Shown here one piece after another: positions 1 through 10,500 of a DNA stretch of 41,033 nucleotides (position 1 is the first letter of the stretch; each line of letters begins with the position of its first letter). Origin of the DNA: Cyclobacteriaceae bacterium (GTDB taxonomy: Bacteria > Bacteroidota > Bacteroidia > Cytophagales > Cyclobacteriaceae). Location of the stretch: assembly GCA_958296015.1 (NCBI GenBank), contig CATQIH010000065.1, positions 1-41,033 on the forward strand, read 5' to 3'. The notes under the pieces were generated by a model that was given only the letters and a program-made list of their open reading frames with translations, searched no databases and was not told where the DNA came from. Made by a program: the position numbers and the translations under genes.

Positions 1-841
1 ATGCTGCACTTGCCTTATCACGATAGCCGGTTTCTCCGGTAGCACGGAAGAGCCAGGCCGCCCCCACCATGATCTCATCATAGTAATTATTATCGTTATC
101 GTAAAAATTAAATTCTACATCAGGGAGTTCGCTGTTCTCGTTGTAAGAGCGTTGGTTGTCATAGCCAAAAGCAAATAGTTCGCGGGCATGTTGCAACAAC
201 GTGGCACTATAGTCAGTGTTGCCATTATTCTTATATGCCATACTCAAGGCTGCAAAAGCGGCGGCATTGGAGCAAGCCAGTTCCGTATTGGGTTCATTAC
301 CGTCGGCTATGTATACATTACGGACATAATCGTTATTTTCAGGAATCTCCCATCCGCCGTAAGGATCGTTGTGGTCTTTGTCGCCTTCGGCTACCTGAAT
401 GACATATTCGTTGGCACTGGGGTGACACCTAACCATGTAGTCGCTGATGAAATCAAGTTGTTTGAACAGCAATGTTTTGATGGTGGGTTGGGTGTCTATC
501 TGTGCCTTGTAATCTACATACAAAGAAGCCAGGTTATAAACTGCCTGGGCCATAGGATAGTTGAACTTCACATGGTCACCAGCATCATGCCAGCCTCCGG
601 TGAGATCATACGTTGAGCTGGTGCCAACGATATTGTTGCCGTCGGTGGTGTGGCAGGCACCGCGCCAGCTAAACGTACTATAGGTGCTGACGTTGGGTCC
701 GCAAGCCTGTGCCTCATAAAATTTGAGAGACTTGCTAAGTAAGTCAACATAGTTCATATTCGTGTTCAGTTGCTTGCTCGCCTGTGCCTGCGCCTGATAG
801 CTCATAAAAAATAAGGCTAATGGAATTAGAAGTTTTCTCAT
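1..841 (-). CDS. GH9 family endoglucanase (cellulase), partial
   Basis: Secreted glycoside hydrolase of family 9, expected to cleave beta-1,4-glucan chains outside the cytoplasm. The reverse strand is open from an ATG at 841 to the window edge, so the C-terminal half is missing. The N-terminus MRKLLIPLALFFMSYQAQAQ is a signal peptide. The mature part opens with a GH9-like block (KSLKFYEAQACGP) and then GGWHDAGDHVKFNYPMAQ, the family signature that holds the catalytic-base aspartates. A further stretch, EPNTELACSNAAAFAALS, fits the alpha6/alpha6-barrel helices. The catalytic Glu near the C-terminus lies outside the window. The gene is divergent from the hybrid sensor at 1165, a plausible regulator. 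Family assignment is secure; substrate is inferred. Confidence 0.9.
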   Translation of the reverse strand, partial: MRKLLIPLALFFMSYQAQAQASKQLNTNMNYVDLLSKSLKFYEAQACGPNVSTYSTFSWRGACHTTDGNNIVGTSSTYDLTGGWHDAGDHVKFNYPMAQAVYNLASLYVDYKAQIDTQPTIKTLLFKQLDFISDYMVRCHPSANEYVIQVAEGDKDHNDPYGGWEIPENNDYVRNVYIADGNEPNTELACSNAAAFAALSMAYKNNGNTDYSATLLQHARELFAFGYDNQRSYNENSELPDVEFNFYDNDNNYYDEIMVGAAWLFRATGETGYRDKASAA

Positions 842-1164
842 AACATGTGCTAAGTTAATGGTTAAACAAAAAATAATAATGATACCGGTATCATTGCTAA
901 ACTAGACACCGTTTATACACCGCCGTTCACCACGGGTTCCGCTTTTTTAACGGAGCGTCTCTTTATACTTCAATGAGACGGTATGTTAACAAAATGAATC
1001 GCTGGCATAAATTGATGACAGGTTTGCAGACCACACCTGGCCACCAAGTATGGCTGTTTCTGAAAAAATAACGGCAAAATTTGACCAGCATTAACAAAAT
1101 TGCTGATATTAGGCACGCAGGTTTCGTAAGTTGCCTGATGTTTGAGATCAAATTGAACATTGTG
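842..1164. other. Divergent intergenic region, GH9 / hybrid sensor
   Basis: This 323 bp region separates two divergent start codons and must hold both promoters. Apart from the palindrome at 878-895 I see no gene. An upstream TTG at 1081 would extend the sensor by 28 residues but is not favoured. Confidence 0.5.
878..895. promoter_or_regulatory. 18-bp perfect palindrome upstream of the GH9 gene
   Basis: AATGATACCGGTATCATT is a perfect inverted repeat centred on CCGG, 36 bp upstream of the GH9 start codon and about 270 bp upstream of the regulator's ATG. Its size and symmetry suit a dimeric regulator such as a LacI-type protein. The DNA-binding target of the adjacent AraC-type hybrid regulator would more often be a direct repeat. 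Operator function is inferred from position and symmetry only. Confidence 0.45.
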
Positions 1165-4100
1165 ATGTATAAAATGATCATTCTTACTGTTCTGATCAGG
1201 CTTTTTCCCGTCGTGGTGTACAGTCAAACGAATCATGGCTTTTTATTCAAAACACTTACTTTCCGGGATGGTCTTTCCAACACACAGGTGACAGATATGG
1301 CCCAGGATTCTTTGGGATACCTTTGGTTTGGTACTGAAAACGGACTCAATCGCTTTGACGGATCTGAAATTGTGGTATACAAACATGTACTCAACGATTC
1401 TACCAGCCTGACGAACAACCGCATTCTCAAGATATTCATAGACAGTCGTCAACGGATGTGGCTCATTACTGCCTCAGGGGTATGCCGCTACCAACCTGCA
1501 ACCAACGATTTTAAAACTTATGCGCTCGAGGCATCAGCAGACCAGGAATCTAATCTGCCCCTGGATATGGTAGAACGTCCTGACGGTAGCCTCATGGTGC
1601 TGTCTTGCTGTAATATGGTATCGGTGTTTTCGGAGGAACGTGAACGGTTTGAGCAGTACATGACCATTGCATTTGATGGTATTGTAGGCTCGTTGTGCAT
1701 GTATCGGGGGCGAATCTTTGCCGGCGCACAACAGTTTCTGCTGGAAATACACCCGACAAACGGTCAGGTAATAGATACTCACAAGCTATACGACGACTCC
1801 CAGCCGTTGTCTTCAGGTATCTTTCAACTGCTTGTGGCCAATGACCAGCTATGGATAACAGGCTCTATGATGCATCTGCAATGTTTTGACCCTACAACCC
1901 GTACGCTTAAAAAGCTTTACAGGCTGCCCTACACTACCGCCATCGCTTCGCTCAATGAGGAAACATTACTTGCCGGTTCGTATGAAGGAGAATACCTGTA
2001 TCATATACCTACCGGAAAAGTTACCCCGCTTCATGCTGTAGAAGACGAAGGGTTTTTAAAAAATATTGTATATGTCTTTGTGGACAAAGACCACAACTTA
2101 TGGGCAGCCAATCCGCAGCAAGGAGTCATCTATACCGCCGGGCAACGCATTTTTAAAGACATTCGCCATTTTAGTTCGGACTTAGTGCCATACACCAATG
2201 AAATTTCCTCCCTGAGCGTCATTGGCAACCGGCAGCTATGGCTAGGACTCAATGCAGGCCAGGTGTTTGCCATTGATTTAAAAACCTTTCAGTATCAGAT
2301 CTTTTATGATACATCAGAGACAGAGCGGTTTCCAGGCGTAGGCACTGTATTCAACATTTTTCAAGATCATAAAAAGCGCATATGGATTGGCTCATACGAA
2401 GGTGGGTTACGGTGGTATGATCCTGCCACCGGCAGTTTCAGGCAAAGCGATGCCAACACAGATAGCCTGCGCATAAGAAGCCGTGATATCCGTAGTATAG
2501 TGGAAGACGCTCAGAGGCACCTTTGGCTGGCCGTACACGGTCGGGGCATTGATGTCTATGATCCGGCCCGTCAGGCAGTGGTGGCCACTCATGGGTATAG
2601 TGCCGGTGACACCGAACCTTACATTGGCGACTGGATTTTCCAACTGGTAATTGCTCCGGACAGTGCTGTATGGATTGCCTCTTCCTCAGGGCTTCAATAC
2701 ATTAAAGGAAGGACTAAAAAGTATTTCCAGCACCACCAGCAAGTGCTAGGCAGCCTCTCCAACGATCAAGTCAATTGCCTGTTACTAGACCGGAGAGGGT
2801 ATTTGTGGATAGGCACAGCCGAAGGGCTGAATGTATACAATGCCGAAGATGCTTCTTTCACAAAATTTACCACTCGCCAGGGTCTCAGTGATAATTACAT
2901 TTCCTCGATGATAGAAGACACAGCAGGCAACCTGTGGACAGGCACTTACGATGGCCTTTCTCGCCTGTCTTACGCAGATGTGCCCCAAAATGCTGTAGTA
3001 CAAGATATTGAACTCCCCCGAGGGCTATACAGCAACCAGTTTATAGAAAGAGCCAGTACGGTGGATTCTACCGGAAATTTGTACTTTGCCACCACACATG
3101 GCCTGCTTAGTTTCAATCCGAAAGATTTATCATTCGAAGAGCAAGACCTGGAGGTTCTGCTAACAGGGCTTCAAGTTATTGAGCAGTCGCCAAAGGAAGA
3201 CAAAGAAGCCAGGCAGCCTGCCATCTCTTTGAAAGACACCACGCTTAGTGATCTTGGACATATTCGCTTGAAACCCAAAGAAAACAACCTGTTGCTGAGT
3301 TTTTCAGCCATAGACTTTGTGCATTCCGGCCAAATCCGGTACCATTATCGCCTGAAGGGCTACCATAACCAATGGTTGGTGAGTACAGAGCGGAGCGTAG
3401 AATATCATGACCTGCCCGCTGGTGAGTATGAGTTTCAGGTAAAAGCCGCCCTGGCGAATGCTACCCGTACCTCGCATCCCAAGTCACTGTTTATCTCAAT
3501 AAGAAGTCCGTGGTACTACACAGCAGGTGGCAAGATAGCCATCTTAGGGGTGCTTATTGGCTTATTGCTTTTGGGAGTTTGGATCTGGATGGAGCGTATC
3601 CGGATGAAAAGCCAGGCAGCATTCGATAAAAAAGAGCGGGAGATAGACCAGCTTAAAATTGAGTTTTTTATGAATGTGTCTCACGAGTTCAGAACTCCCT
3701 TGACGCTCATCCTGGGTCCACTCGAAAAGCTTGTCCAATCTGCAAGAGATTCGCAGGAACAGCAATACCTGCATATGATAGAACGCAACACACACCGCTT
3801 GTCACGACTGGTCGGTCAGTTGCTGGATTTAAGAAGGTTAGAATTGGACCACTATCAACTTCGTGTGGCAGAAGGCCACCTGGTAGCCTTTGTCCGGGAT
3901 ATTTATTACTCCTTCTATTACCTGGCTGAACAACAATCCATTACCTTTTTGTTTAGCGATCATACGCAGGGGCTAACCACCAGTTGGTTTGATGCAGATG
4001 CACTGGATAAAATTTTGTGTAATCTTCTTTCCAACGCATTCAAATATACCCCTGATCGTGGCAGCATCGAGGTGACTATATCCATGCATCCTACCCTGCC

Positions 4101-5241
4101 TGGTTGGGCAGTTGTCAGCATATCAGATACGGGCGTTGGTATTGGTGAAGACCAGTTGCACCGGATTTTTGATCGTTTCTACAGGGTAGAAACCACAGCC
4201 CACCAGGGTGGTAATGGCATCGGCCTGTCTTTGTGCCAGGAGTTGGTGCATCTGCATCAGGGAGAGATCACAGTTGACAGTGAACCAGGCAAGGGCAGCA
4301 CCTTTGAGTTGGCTGTTCCTATCCAGGCTGATGCTTACCACTCTAACCTTGTAGACTCACCTTCTACAAAAGCAATAGCCAAAAGTACCAACATACCGCA
4401 TGTCCGCCCACTGACAGAAACCAAAGTACCAGGAGAAGCGAATATACCAGCCCTGCAGGATGATAGTGAGGAGCCAAAGCCGCTGGTGCTTGTCATAGAT
4501 GATCAGGCTGATTTGCTGCTGTTTGTCAGAGAAAGTATCGGCCAGCAATTTACAGTCATCACTGCGCAAAACGGACAGGAAGGTTTTCAAAAAGCAATCA
4601 CCAGCGTTCCCGATGCCATTGTATCTGATGTGGCGATGCCGCTGATGAATGGCTTCCAGTTGGTAGAAAAACTCAAAGAGGATATGCGCACCAGTCATAT
4701 CCCTATCATATTACTTACTGCCCGCGCCACTGAGCAACTACAGGTAGAGGGCCTGCATATGGGTGCAGATGATTATATGACAAAGCCTTTCCAGGTAAAT
4801 GTCCTTGTTGCCAAATTGCATAACCTAATTGCCAACCGCGAAAAGCTGCGAAAGCTATTTTCCGGAACTGATTGGTCTGGTTTGCAACGGCAGGTCCGTG
4901 AAAGCACCGAAAACACTTTTCTACTCAAACTTACCACTTTCATCGATAAAAATATAGAAGATGCTTCCTTCGGTACTGATGATATATGCCGGGCATTAGG
5001 CATGAGCCGATCTCAGTTGTATCGAAAGGTAACTGCCATTACTGGCAAATCAGTACATGAATTTGTCAAACTGTATCGTCTTTCTAAAGCAACTGAATTG
5101 TTGTATATTGGCCATCATACCATTACGGAAGTAGCTACGCTGACAGGATTCAAGTATGTGCAGAGTTTTACCCGTTCGTTCAAAGAGCATTACGGCTGTA
5201 CGCCCACCCAATATGCCAACCGCCATATACAAAAGATTTGA
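1165..5241 (+). CDS. Hybrid two-component system sensor/response regulator (HTCS) with AraC output
   Basis: One-protein signalling system of the Bacteroidota type: a periplasmic sensor, membrane-anchored kinase, receiver and DNA-binding output. I chose the ATG at 1165 (1358 aa) because it is followed by a signal peptide (to about residue 21, VVVYSQ). Residues 25-690 are repeated ligand-sensor blades such as GYLWFGTENGLNRFDG. A Y_Y_Y domain lies near 715-785 (RYHYRLKGYHNQWL) and a membrane helix near 790-810. The HisKA motif NVSHEFRTP places phosphoacceptor His at residue 840. HATPase motifs follow (NLLSNAFKYTPD, SDTGVGIG, GNGIGLSL). The receiver has Asp1155 in IVSDVAMP and a later K in MTKPF. 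An AraC HTH occupies about 1250-1355. Such proteins usually control adjacent glycan-use genes; the GH9 gene and the downstream secreted proteins are the obvious candidates. Confidence 0.95.
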   Translation: MYKMIILTVLIRLFPVVVYSQTNHGFLFKTLTFRDGLSNTQVTDMAQDSLGYLWFGTENGLNRFDGSEIVVYKHVLNDSTSLTNNRILKIFIDSRQRMWLITASGVCRYQPATNDFKTYALEASADQESNLPLDMVERPDGSLMVLSCCNMVSVFSEERERFEQYMTIAFDGIVGSLCMYRGRIFAGAQQFLLEIHPTNGQVIDTHKLYDDSQPLSSGIFQLLVANDQLWITGSMMHLQCFDPTTRTLKKLYRLPYTTAIASLNEETLLAGSYEGEYLYHIPTGKVTPLHAVEDEGFLKNIVYVFVDKDHNLWAANPQQGVIYTAGQRIFKDIRHFSSDLVPYTNEISSLSVIGNRQLWLGLNAGQVFAIDLKTFQYQIFYDTSETERFPGVGTVFNIFQDHKKRIWIGSYEGGLRWYDPATGSFRQSDANTDSLRIRSRDIRSIVEDAQRHLWLAVHGRGIDVYDPARQAVVATHGYSAGDTEPYIGDWIFQLVIAPDSAVWIASSSGLQYIKGRTKKYFQHHQQVLGSLSNDQVNCLLLDRRGYLWIGTAEGLNVYNAEDASFTKFTTRQGLSDNYISSMIEDTAGNLWTGTYDGLSRLSYADVPQNAVVQDIELPRGLYSNQFIERASTVDSTGNLYFATTHGLLSFNPKDLSFEEQDLEVLLTGLQVIEQSPKEDKEARQPAISLKDTTLSDLGHIRLKPKENNLLLSFSAIDFVHSGQIRYHYRLKGYHNQWLVSTERSVEYHDLPAGEYEFQVKAALANATRTSHPKSLFISIRSPWYYTAGGKIAILGVLIGLLLLGVWIWMERIRMKSQAAFDKKEREIDQLKIEFFMNVSHEFRTPLTLILGPLEKLVQSARDSQEQQYLHMIERNTHRLSRLVGQLLDLRRLELDHYQLRVAEGHLVAFVRDIYYSFYYLAEQQSITFLFSDHTQGLTTSWFDADALDKILCNLLSNAFKYTPDRGSIEVTISMHPTLPGWAVVSISDTGVGIGEDQLHRIFDRFYRVETTAHQGGNGIGLSLCQELVHLHQGEITVDSEPGKGSTFELAVPIQADAYHSNLVDSPSTKAIAKSTNIPHVRPLTETKVPGEANIPALQDDSEEPKPLVLVIDDQADLLLFVRESIGQQFTVITAQNGQEGFQKAITSVPDAIVSDVAMPLMNGFQLVEKLKEDMRTSHIPIILLTARATEQLQVEGLHMGADDYMTKPFQVNVLVAKLHNLIANREKLRKLFSGTDWSGLQRQVRESTENTFLLKLTTFIDKNIEDASFGTDDICRALGMSRSQLYRKVTAITGKSVHEFVKLYRLSKATELLYIGHHTITEVATLTGFKYVQSFTRSFKEHYGCTPTQYANRHIQKI

Positions 5242-5361
5242 TCGTAAACTTTTGCATCATTTGCCGGAAATGAGCGGTTTCACTGCCAAATACAGCAAAT
5301 TATCTCGTCAATACACGCTTAGCAGAGAAGATGCCTTCAAATAAACCAAGAGGCTATCCAT

Positions 5362-6801
5362 CTATTCCACCGGCCAGAAGACCAGGCCAATAGACTCTAG
5401 CTGGTTAGTAGCTGAGCCCCAGAAGCCCATCCAACGCCCGCGTAGTTGCTTTTGCCGGTTGCGGGAGAGGATAAGCTGATAGTCGTTGTCGCCACCACCG
5501 CCGCCATACAGAGGCGTGGTAGTGCCATCGTTGAAGTGAAAGCGGATACTGTCTACAAACCAGCCGCTAACCCCACTGATGCCAGTGAGCAACTGGCCTT
5601 TCTTTACCTGGTATACGGGCTGCCAGGCTCCCTGTGTGGTGTCACCAAATACAGAGGTTTGCATCTTGCCATCCTTTTTTAGGACTTCCATACGAATGCC
5701 TTTCACCACGTTTTGCTGGGGTGTCAGGCAGGTTTGAATGCTGTGCAACTGATCTCCTTCTTGCAGGCAGATAAGCTGTTGGGTGGGACCTTCCTGTGCC
5801 AGCGTCCCTCCTACCCTGTTGCCCAGGTGTATTTCCCCTAGTTTTGGTTTATGTGCAGGTGCCTGAAATGCCTGACGATGTTTTTCCACAGTCTGCCAAA
5901 AGTCTTTGTACAACCCATGAGTATCAATTTTGGCATAGATTTTCACCGTATGCAGATGGTTTTCCGGCGGCGTACTAACGGCAGCCAGGGTGGCCAGGCC
6001 AGGCTGCAAGTAGGCTTCTACCAAGCCCAGATCCCACATTACCCGGACAGTACTTTCAGGATCGGTTTGCCGCCAGCGGTTTTCCATCAGTTGTTCTACT
6101 GGCCGATCATCGTCAAAGCGTTGGTATGTTTCTTCACGCTCAAAACGGTAATCTATGACGGTGCTTATAGGCATCACCGTCCAGTCCAGACCGGTTTGGT
6201 TCATCATAAAATCAAAGGCATTGAGGTCGCAGCGCACGTTAAACTCATTTTTGTTCCAGGCTTTCTTGTCAAGGTCATACCCACCGCCCAGCGAGTATAC
6301 CCTGATCTTCTCTGTCACGGTAGTGTCCAGCGCAATGAGCGAAGCAATATTAGTCAGGGCACCAAGCGTAATGATGTCCAGTTTTTCCCCAGGCTTCAGT
6401 TTGTTGATCACCTGCTGCAAAGCCTCTGTCGCAGCGGAGGAGCGCGGTTCATAGCCGCCCCAGGCGCGGCCCATCTGCCGGTCGGCTCCCATAGGGTGCG
6501 GAATATGAGATAAGCCCATCGTGCTTAAGATCTCTTCGTTGAGTGCCTGGCTGATCCTGACGGGCTGTATGCCAGGGGTAGAATACTGGTTCCATTGGTC
6601 AAAAGCCACCAGATCGGCATTATTGAAATGGGCAGCACTCAGTCCGGTGATGTTGTACTGCTCTGTAGCCCATAACAGGCGGATGATAGCGTATACGTCA
6701 TCTACTTCGTTGCCCGTATCAGCATCCAGCCATACCTTTTGTGGCTGGGCAAATATAGGAAGTGAGTTAAAGCACAAAAGGAACAGCAGTAGTTTTTTCA
6801 T
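5362..6801 (-). CDS. Secreted nucleoside hydrolase-fold protein with C-terminal jacalin-like lectin domain
   Basis: Inosine-uridine nucleoside hydrolase superfamily protein, expected to hydrolyse N-glycosidic bonds of ribosides or related substrates. The ATG at 6801 is preferred to an upstream TTG at 6813 because it gives a clean signal peptide (MKKLLLFLLCFNSLPIFAQ), making the protein exported. The calcium/ribose-binding signature DADTGNEVDD is at residues 26-35, and LGALTNIA matches another conserved IUNH block. About 110 C-terminal residues carry WFVDSIRFHF, a glycine run followed by DNDYQL, and a closing LESIGLVFWP, which resemble a jacalin-type beta-prism lectin. An export signal plus lectin fits a carbohydrate-associated role rather than purine salvage. 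It is convergent with the HTCS gene. The hydrolase fold is secure, the lectin domain is likely and the substrate unknown. Confidence 0.85.
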   Translation of the reverse strand: MKKLLLFLLCFNSLPIFAQPQKVWLDADTGNEVDDVYAIIRLLWATEQYNITGLSAAHFNNADLVAFDQWNQYSTPGIQPVRISQALNEEILSTMGLSHIPHPMGADRQMGRAWGGYEPRSSAATEALQQVINKLKPGEKLDIITLGALTNIASLIALDTTVTEKIRVYSLGGGYDLDKKAWNKNEFNVRCDLNAFDFMMNQTGLDWTVMPISTVIDYRFEREETYQRFDDDRPVEQLMENRWRQTDPESTVRVMWDLGLVEAYLQPGLATLAAVSTPPENHLHTVKIYAKIDTHGLYKDFWQTVEKHRQAFQAPAHKPKLGEIHLGNRVGGTLAQEGPTQQLICLQEGDQLHSIQTCLTPQQNVVKGIRMEVLKKDGKMQTSVFGDTTQGAWQPVYQVKKGQLLTGISGVSGWFVDSIRFHFNDGTTTPLYGGGGGDNDYQLILSRNRQKQLRGRWMGFWGSATNQLESIGLVFWPVE

Positions 6802-6805
6802 CAGT

Positions 6806-7158
6806 TTATTCAAGAGATTTGCCTAGTTTTTTTAAAAATTCATTCCAGACTACGTGTTTTCCTTCCGGCGGATTTTTGTCGGCGCCCATGCGCACAACCA
6901 CCATATGCCACTATTGTCTCCACCATAGAAGCCAGGCACCTGTAGCGTAGTGCTGTCGGGTGCGGTAAGTACGGCACCAAATTTCAGGTCAAAAGGGTGT
7001 TCTCCGGTAGCAACCTTCTGTTTAAAGACAAGATCAACAGGCTGATACAGCGAAGCATTAAGAGAAGCCTTGTGGCCATTATACCGCTGCTGTCCGAAAC
7101 TTTGCACAGAAGACAAAAAGGAAAAGACGAACCATACATACAGGCAGTAGTGTTGCAT
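6806..7158 (-). pseudogene. Broken DUF5060-type protein fragment
   Basis: The ATG at 7158 opens a signal peptide (MQHYCLYVWFVFSFLSSVQS). A segment follows with the look of a DUF5060 N-terminal domain, as found on secreted DUF4038-like glycoside hydrolases: PVDLVFKQKV, HPFDLKFGAVLTAPD, VPGFYGGDNSGIW. The frame then runs into nonsense and stops at 6850. Removing two bases of the TGGTGG at about 6909 would read GIWVVRMGADKNPPEG and stay open to a stop at 6806, next to the start of the nucleoside hydrolase gene. Even repaired, the product is about 116 residues, far short of the 500 or more usual for such enzymes. A frameshifted remnant is the simplest reading; a genuine short secreted protein is possible. 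Confidence 0.6.
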
Positions 7159-7530
7159 AAAGAGAACAGATGTCCGGTAAATGCCCAAAGCACTTAGGAA
7201 TGATGGAACTAAGATAGAAGATGGCTGCTAAATAAGCAAACAGGCTATATGGATAGGCTGATAATTTAGGGTTATATCACCTACAATACGTTTAAACTGC
7301 CTGTTGAAATGCGTCCGTTACCGTAACCCGAAGTAAAGGTAATCTGCAATCTCTACAATGGTTTTGTCAGTTTGCCGGAGCAACTCACAGGTATGCCCAA
7401 CCCACACCCTGTTCAAAAAAAATCCCGCAAAACGCTTACCGGGTATATTCAAATTGTTAACTTGACCCACAGTTTAGAACATTTGCAGTCGTTACGTACC
7501 TTGTCGATTGTTCGTATTAAGATTACATTC
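7159..7530. other. Divergent intergenic region
   Basis: This 372 bp region lies between the DUF5060 remnant and the large VCBS protein. An alternative TTG start at 7372 would extend the downstream ORF through AT-rich sequence that lacks a signal peptide, so I treat the stretch as non-coding promoter region. No further element recognised. Confidence 0.4.
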
Positions 7531-10500
7531 ATGACCTTATCCTACAAAAAACCATGCTGGCTGCTATGTTTCCTGTTGCTCATGCATCTGACCTCACAGG
7601 CACAACCCTGGCAATACATCGCCATCGACAGCACCAAGCAGAAGTGGGGCGACTGGGATGATCCGGATTGGCTCCGATACTTTGGCCTGGACTTTGGCGA
7701 CGTGAACCGCGATGGCTGCCTGGATATAATCTCAGGCCGCTATGTGTACCACAACCCTTGTGGCGATATGACGGTTCCCTGGAAGCGTTCGGTACTGGAT
7801 GACAATGTGGATGCTATCTTTTTTACCGACGTAGACGGCGACCCTTATGCCGACATCATTGCGCAGGCACTGCCGGATATTTACTGGTATGAGGCTACCG
7901 ATCAAGAGGGAAGCCGGTATACCCGTCGCCATGTGGCCAGCGTACCTGCCACCAGCCATGTCAACAGCCAGGGATTTGAGAAAGCTCAGATCATTGCCGG
8001 TGGCCGCGATGAACTGCTCATCGCAGGCAATGGCGATGTGTACTGCATCGTAATCCCTGAAAATACCCAGGACACCACGCAGTGGCAAACGCACCTAATT
8101 GCCAAAAATACCTCCGACGAAGGCATTGGCGTAGGCGATATTGATGGCGACGGTGACCTGGATATCGCTGCTGGGCGTCGCCACGCCGGGCGCAGGCCGG
8201 AAGGGGAAGAAGAACCGACGATTTTGGTATGGTATGAAAATCCGGGACACGTCAATAGTCCCTGGAAAGATCATTTGGTAGGCAACAGTGTGCATCCGCT
8301 GGACAGGGTGGAAGTAGCCGACCTCAACAACGATGGCAACGCAGAGATCATCATCACCGAAGAAAGGTATCCCGGCCTGGAGCCGGACGGGCACCTGTAC
8401 TGGTTTTCTGCCAAAGGCTCGCCCAACAAAGAATGGCAACGCCATACGGTAGTAGAACAGTACTCGATGAACAACCTGGATGTGGCCGATATAGACCAGG
8501 ATGGTGACATAGACATTATTACCGGTGAGCATAAAGGGCCAAAACTTGAATTGCAGATCTGGAAAAACGACGGAAAGGCCAACTTCACCAAGAACATCGT
8601 AGATACCGGCAAAGAAAACCACCTGGGCACCAAGCTTGTCGATATAGACCAGGATGGTGACCTGGATATTGCAGGTGCTGCCTGGGACAACTATCGCTGG
8701 ATGCACCTTTGGAGAAACGATAAAATCACCATGCCAGCCTCCGGCAGTTTATATAAAGAGTACCGATGGACACCCCAGCAACTCGGCCTGAATGAGTCTT
8801 TTCTGCGCGTAGGTGGCCAACTAGATTACCAGTCTTCCGGCAACAAAAAAATTGATCAGAATGGGGCAATTACTTTTGAAGAAGCCATAGACCTAAAACG
8901 GGCCAAAAGCGCAGTGCTGTTTGTAGAAAGAGTACAGTCGCACGAAGATACCAAAAACATGCGTGTTCGGATCAATAATGGCCAATGGCTACCAGTACCT
9001 GCTCCGGCAGCCATCCCCGATCCTGCCAGCGATTACATGTTTCATGACAATGCCAAAATCAATGTGCCGCTGGCTGATCTGCAAGAAAAAACAAGCTTCA
9101 GCCTGAAAGTAGATACTATGCAACGCTGGCACTGGCCACAGAACCTGGTCTATGCCCTGGTGCTCCGGGTATATTATCAGCCCGAAAAAGCTTCCCTACA
9201 GGCATCCGTCAAAGGTATCCGGGCAAATAGTAAGCTGAAAGATGAGGTAACATTATCTGTGAGTTCAAACGCGCTGGAAAAAATCAGGCAGGTAGACTAT
9301 ATCGGTCTGTACGAAGACATCAACTGGCAGGGCGATGGGCTGTACCGGCAGTGGCAATATGCTTACCACCAGGGAAAGATCAGCCACCACATTGGCAGTG
9401 CTGACAAAGCACCCTTTCGAGTCAACTGGCAAACTGACTGGCTGCCAGACCAACCCGAGGATATCCAGATCATGGCCAGGGTGCATTTTGACAACGGCCT
9501 TATCTATCAGACCAAACCGATAGATGGACTGCAACTGAAAAGAAACTACCAGGTACAACTGATCAAGCCTTACCAACAGCCTGCCAACTGGGTGACGCGG
9601 GAAGGTGTGATGACAGAAAAAATATACCTGCCTGAAGCTTTGCCCAAAAACGCAGAAGCCAGACTTTACTGGAGAAGCTGGAGCCCTTGCTACAGCAACG
9701 GTATTACAGTGAATCGGCAGGAGATACCCAGACTGGATAGTCCCAGACTGGATAGTCCCAGACTGGATAGTCCCAGACTGGATAGCACTCCTTGTTACCA
9801 GTATTATGAGCACGAGCAAACCATTGATCCGCATGTTTTGCAACCGGGAGAAAACACCATCACTACGCGCAAAACACCACTGCATAACGGAGAGATGGTG
9901 CATGGCATGGAAGTGCAGTGGCCAGGCATCATGCTCAAAGTAAAAAGTGCTGCACCATCAGGCATCAGCATACAAAGTGGTATATACGAAGGTGCGGCCC
10001 ACCTGATCGTTCACACGCCTGCCGCCACGTATTACTACGACCAACAAGGCGGCGGTTTTTCCCGTATCATAGACCTGGATGGTAACGACTGGGTCGGCTT
10101 CAAGCGCAAACCCAAAGACGAATATCCGGCGGCAGCCGCTTCTGCTTATCGGGGGTTGCCCAACCTTGTCTTTAAAGGAGCAGAGGGCGGTGCCGGACAT
10201 CCCGGTTTTACACAGTGTAAGAGTGAGGCCGTTGCCGGCAACAAGATCAAAACAACCAGCAAAAGTGGCAAATGGGCCTGGACCTGGACTTTCCACAATG
10301 ATCACGCACAGTTAACAGTAGAAAAAACCAACGCGCAGCAGCCCTACTGGTTTCTCTATGAAGGCACGCCGGGCGGAAAATTTCAGCCTGAAGCTTATTA
10401 CTGGGGTTCGGACAAAGACGGTCCGGTGAGTCGTACCCCAGACTTTTATCATAACAATCCGCAGTGGGGTTTTTACCATTGGATTTATGCCGGACATCAG

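Noticed and set aside
188-616. Plus-strand ORF of 142 codons
   Set aside because: It lies antisense to the GH9 gene, whose reverse-strand translation has clear family motifs.
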